From Cellulomonas sp. C5510 (lineage in GTDB: Bacteria > Actinomycetota > Actinomycetes > Actinomycetales > Cellulomonadaceae): 64,000 nt of DNA. The stretch is taken from NCBI RefSeq assembly GCF_019797765.1, contig NZ_CP081862.1, positions 806,001 to 870,000 of the forward strand, written 5' to 3'. Positions 62,337 through 64,000 of the stretch are shown here, piece after piece. A program made the position numbers and the translations under genes. Below the pieces are notes generated by a model. That model worked only from the letters and a program-made list of their open reading frames with translations, had not been told where the DNA came from and did not search any database. Position 1 is the first letter of the stretch; each line of letters opens with the position of its first letter.

Positions 62337-63478
62337 CCGCCGACCGCACGGTGCAGCGGCTGGTGCACGTGACGCGGCTGCCGCCCAGCCCGAGCGGCGT
62401 CGCGGCCTACGCCCAGGCGTTCCGCCCGGTGCTGGAGGAGCTCGGGGACGTCGACGTCGAGCGGCTGCCGCCCGATCCGGCGGCGTCCCAGTCGGCGGTG
62501 CTGGCCCTGCGGCTGGCCCGTCGGCTCGCCCGTCGCGCCCCGTCCGACGTCCTGGTGGTCGAGCAGGCCGGCCGGGGGCTGGCGGAGTTCTGGGCCGCCT
62601 GGTGGCTGGCGCTCCGCGGTCGCCGGGTGTGGCTCATGGTGCACGACGTCCCGGAGCTCTCCGGCGGCGCGTTCTTCACCACGCTGCTCGACCGTCGCGG
62701 GGGGCGCAGGCTGGCCGCGTTCCTGTCCGCCACGCTCGGTCGCCGGGCGGAGCGCGGCCTGCTGCAGCGGGCGGAGCGCGTGCTGTGCCTGTCGCCGGCC
62801 GGGGCGCGGACGCTGGAGCGCGCGCACCGGCTGACCCGCCCCGTGCAGGACCTCCCGCACGTCGGCGCGGTCGTTGAGGTGCCGACCGGCGGCCGGACCG
62901 AGGTCCTGGTGCCGGGCTACGTCGCGGACGCCGCCGACGTGGTCCCGCTGGTGCGGGTGGCGGGCGGGCTGCCCGACGGCTGGACGCTGGCCGTCGGCGC
63001 GGCAGCGCCGGCCACCGAGGAGCGGGTGCGGGCGGAGGCTGCGGCGCGGGGGGTGCTCGACCGTGTCCGCCTGCTGGGGTTCCTGCCCGAGACCGAGGTC
63101 CGGGCGTCGTTCGCCCGCGCGGCCGTCGTCGTCCGGTGGCGGCGCGACGGCTGGGGCGGGGGTGGAGCCTTCGCGGTGAGCGGCCCGCTCGTCGCCGCGC
63201 TGGGCCACGGCTGCGCCGTCGTCACGAACGACTCCCGGGGCGCGTCGCACCTGTTCGACGAGGCGCAGGTCGTCGTCGTCGGGGACGGCGAGCCGGGTGA
63301 GCGCGAGCTGGTCGCGGCCGTCCGGGCGCTCGTGGCGGACGGCGGGGACCGGCGCCGGCGGGGGGAGGCGGGACGCGCCCTGGTCCGTCGCGAGCACCTG
63401 CCGGGCGCGATCGCCGCACGGCTGGTCGGGGCGCGGGAGCCGGAGCGCGCGGGCGCCGTCCGCGGGAAGGAGGCCTGA
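62333..63478 (+). CDS. Glycosyltransferase (GT-B fold)
   Basis: 381 residues from GTG 62333, overlapping the previous stop (GTGA). It opens LVHVTRLPPSPSGVAAYAQAFRPVL and has VWLMVHDVPELSGGAFF, RVRLLGFLPETEVRASFARAAVVVRWRRDGWG and GPLVAALGHGCAVVTNDSRGASHLF, the C-domain donor site. Weaker match to GT4 than the other members; the role is inferred from context. Soluble. Confidence 0.82.
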   Translation: MTADRTVQRLVHVTRLPPSPSGVAAYAQAFRPVLEELGDVDVERLPPDPAASQSAVLALRLARRLARRAPSDVLVVEQAGRGLAEFWAAWWLALRGRRVWLMVHDVPELSGGAFFTTLLDRRGGRRLAAFLSATLGRRAERGLLQRAERVLCLSPAGARTLERAHRLTRPVQDLPHVGAVVEVPTGGRTEVLVPGYVADAADVVPLVRVAGGLPDGWTLAVGAAAPATEERVRAEAAARGVLDRVRLLGFLPETEVRASFARAAVVVRWRRDGWGGGGAFAVSGPLVAALGHGCAVVTNDSRGASHLFDEAQVVVVGDGEPGERELVAAVRALVADGGDRRRRGEAGRALVRREHLPGAIAARLVGAREPERAGAVRGKEA

Positions 63479-63479
63479 G

Positions 63480-63998
63480 GTGGGACGACGGGGAGAGCTG
63501 GTCTTCAACCGGGTCATCACGCACGTGCCGAGCAACGCGCTGCGCATCGCGACGCTGCGCCGGCTGGGCGCGGACCTCGGCGAGCACGTGTACCTGTTCG
63601 GAGGCTCCGAGGTCCTCGAGCCGGGCAACCTGCGGATCGCCGGGCGCTGCCACGTCGGGCGGTTCTGCCAGGTGGACGCGCGCGGTGGGATCGACATCGG
63701 GCACGACGTCGTCATCGCGAGCCACGTCCTGCTGGTGACCGCCGACCACGACCTGCGCGACCCGGGGTTCGCGGGGCGGCTCGGGCCGATCGTCATCGGC
63801 GACCGGGCCTGGCTGGCGAGCCGGTCGACGGTGGTGCGGGGCGTCACGATCGGCGAGGGGGCCGTCGTCGCGGCGGGCGCGGTGGTGACGCAGGACGTGC
63901 CGCCGTGGACCGTCGTCGGCGGCGTCCCGGCGAAGCCGGTCGGGGAGCGGCCGCGCGAGCAGCACTACCGCATCGACTACGGGCCCGAGCGGTACTGA
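63480..63998 (+). CDS. Hexapeptide-repeat acyltransferase (LbH, WcaF/NodL-like)
   Basis: 172 residues from GTG 63480 (GGAAGGAGG just upstream, overlapping the previous stop region). After a short helical N-terminus come left-handed beta-helix repeats: HVGRFCQVDARGGIDIGHDVVIASHVLLVTADHDL (catalytic His region), IVIGDRAWLASRSTVVRGVTIGEGAVVAAGAVV and TVVGGVPAKPVG, as in sugar O-acetyltransferases. It probably acetylates the polysaccharide. The gene is complete, stopping 2 nt before the window edge. Confidence 0.92.
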   Translation: MGRRGELVFNRVITHVPSNALRIATLRRLGADLGEHVYLFGGSEVLEPGNLRIAGRCHVGRFCQVDARGGIDIGHDVVIASHVLLVTADHDLRDPGFAGRLGPIVIGDRAWLASRSTVVRGVTIGEGAVVAAGAVVTQDVPPWTVVGGVPAKPVGERPREQHYRIDYGPERY

Positions 63999-64000
63999 CG

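Overview
The window is very G+C-rich, with GTG starts, dense 4-nt gene overlaps and many TANNNT-N7-ATG (leaderless) gene starts. It looks like an actinobacterial chromosome, most likely a cellulolytic Micrococcales member such as Cellulomonas (inference from gene content and order, not a database match).

Region 1 (1-9130, minus strand) is the conserved metG - tatD - rpf - rsmA - ispE block. It carries two adjacent DUF348/G5 cell-wall enzymes with different catalytic domains, and an ABC-F ATPase. Region 2 (9177-15185) holds a divergent two-component system, an ABC-2 exporter, MarR and TetR regulators, tRNA-Gln(TTG) and a small conserved Cys-containing protein.

Region 3 (15285-24194) is a self-contained beta-glucoside PTS locus. 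ptsH-ptsI lie on the minus strand. On the plus strand are EIIBC, an old-yellow-enzyme/2-enoate-reductase-like flavoprotein with a 1-nt frameshift, EIIA, a GH1 6-phospho-beta-glucosidase and a BglG/LicT antiterminator. The divergent intergenic region has two RAT antiterminator sites, one per direction, so the single antiterminator probably controls both the transporter operon and the general PTS genes. A LAXTG wall-anchored protein follows (24604-26646).

Region 4 (26947-31559) is glmU - prs - rplY - pth, with long palindromes between genes. Regions 1 and 4 match a neighbourhood conserved across Actinobacteria (M. tuberculosis Rv1007c-Rv1019), so the PTS/LAXTG block next to the tRNA looks like an accessory insertion.

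Region 5 (31894-63998) is a large exopolysaccharide/cell-surface glycan locus: priming glycosylphosphotransferase, Wzz-like protein with a broken P-loop, ten glycosyltransferase genes, an O-antigen ligase/polymerase-like membrane protein, a Wzm/Wzt ABC exporter with a carbohydrate-binding C-terminal domain, a membrane-anchored GH39-like hydrolase, a WbsX/GH99-like protein, a four-gene nucleotide-sugar cassette starting from an RfbF-like cytidylyltransferase, a CE4 deacetylase, an L-2-hydroxyglutarate-oxidase-like flavoprotein and a hexapeptide acyltransferase. Six intergenic regions of this locus share a GGGTGAA / AAAnCGGACA element, suggesting one dedicated regulon.
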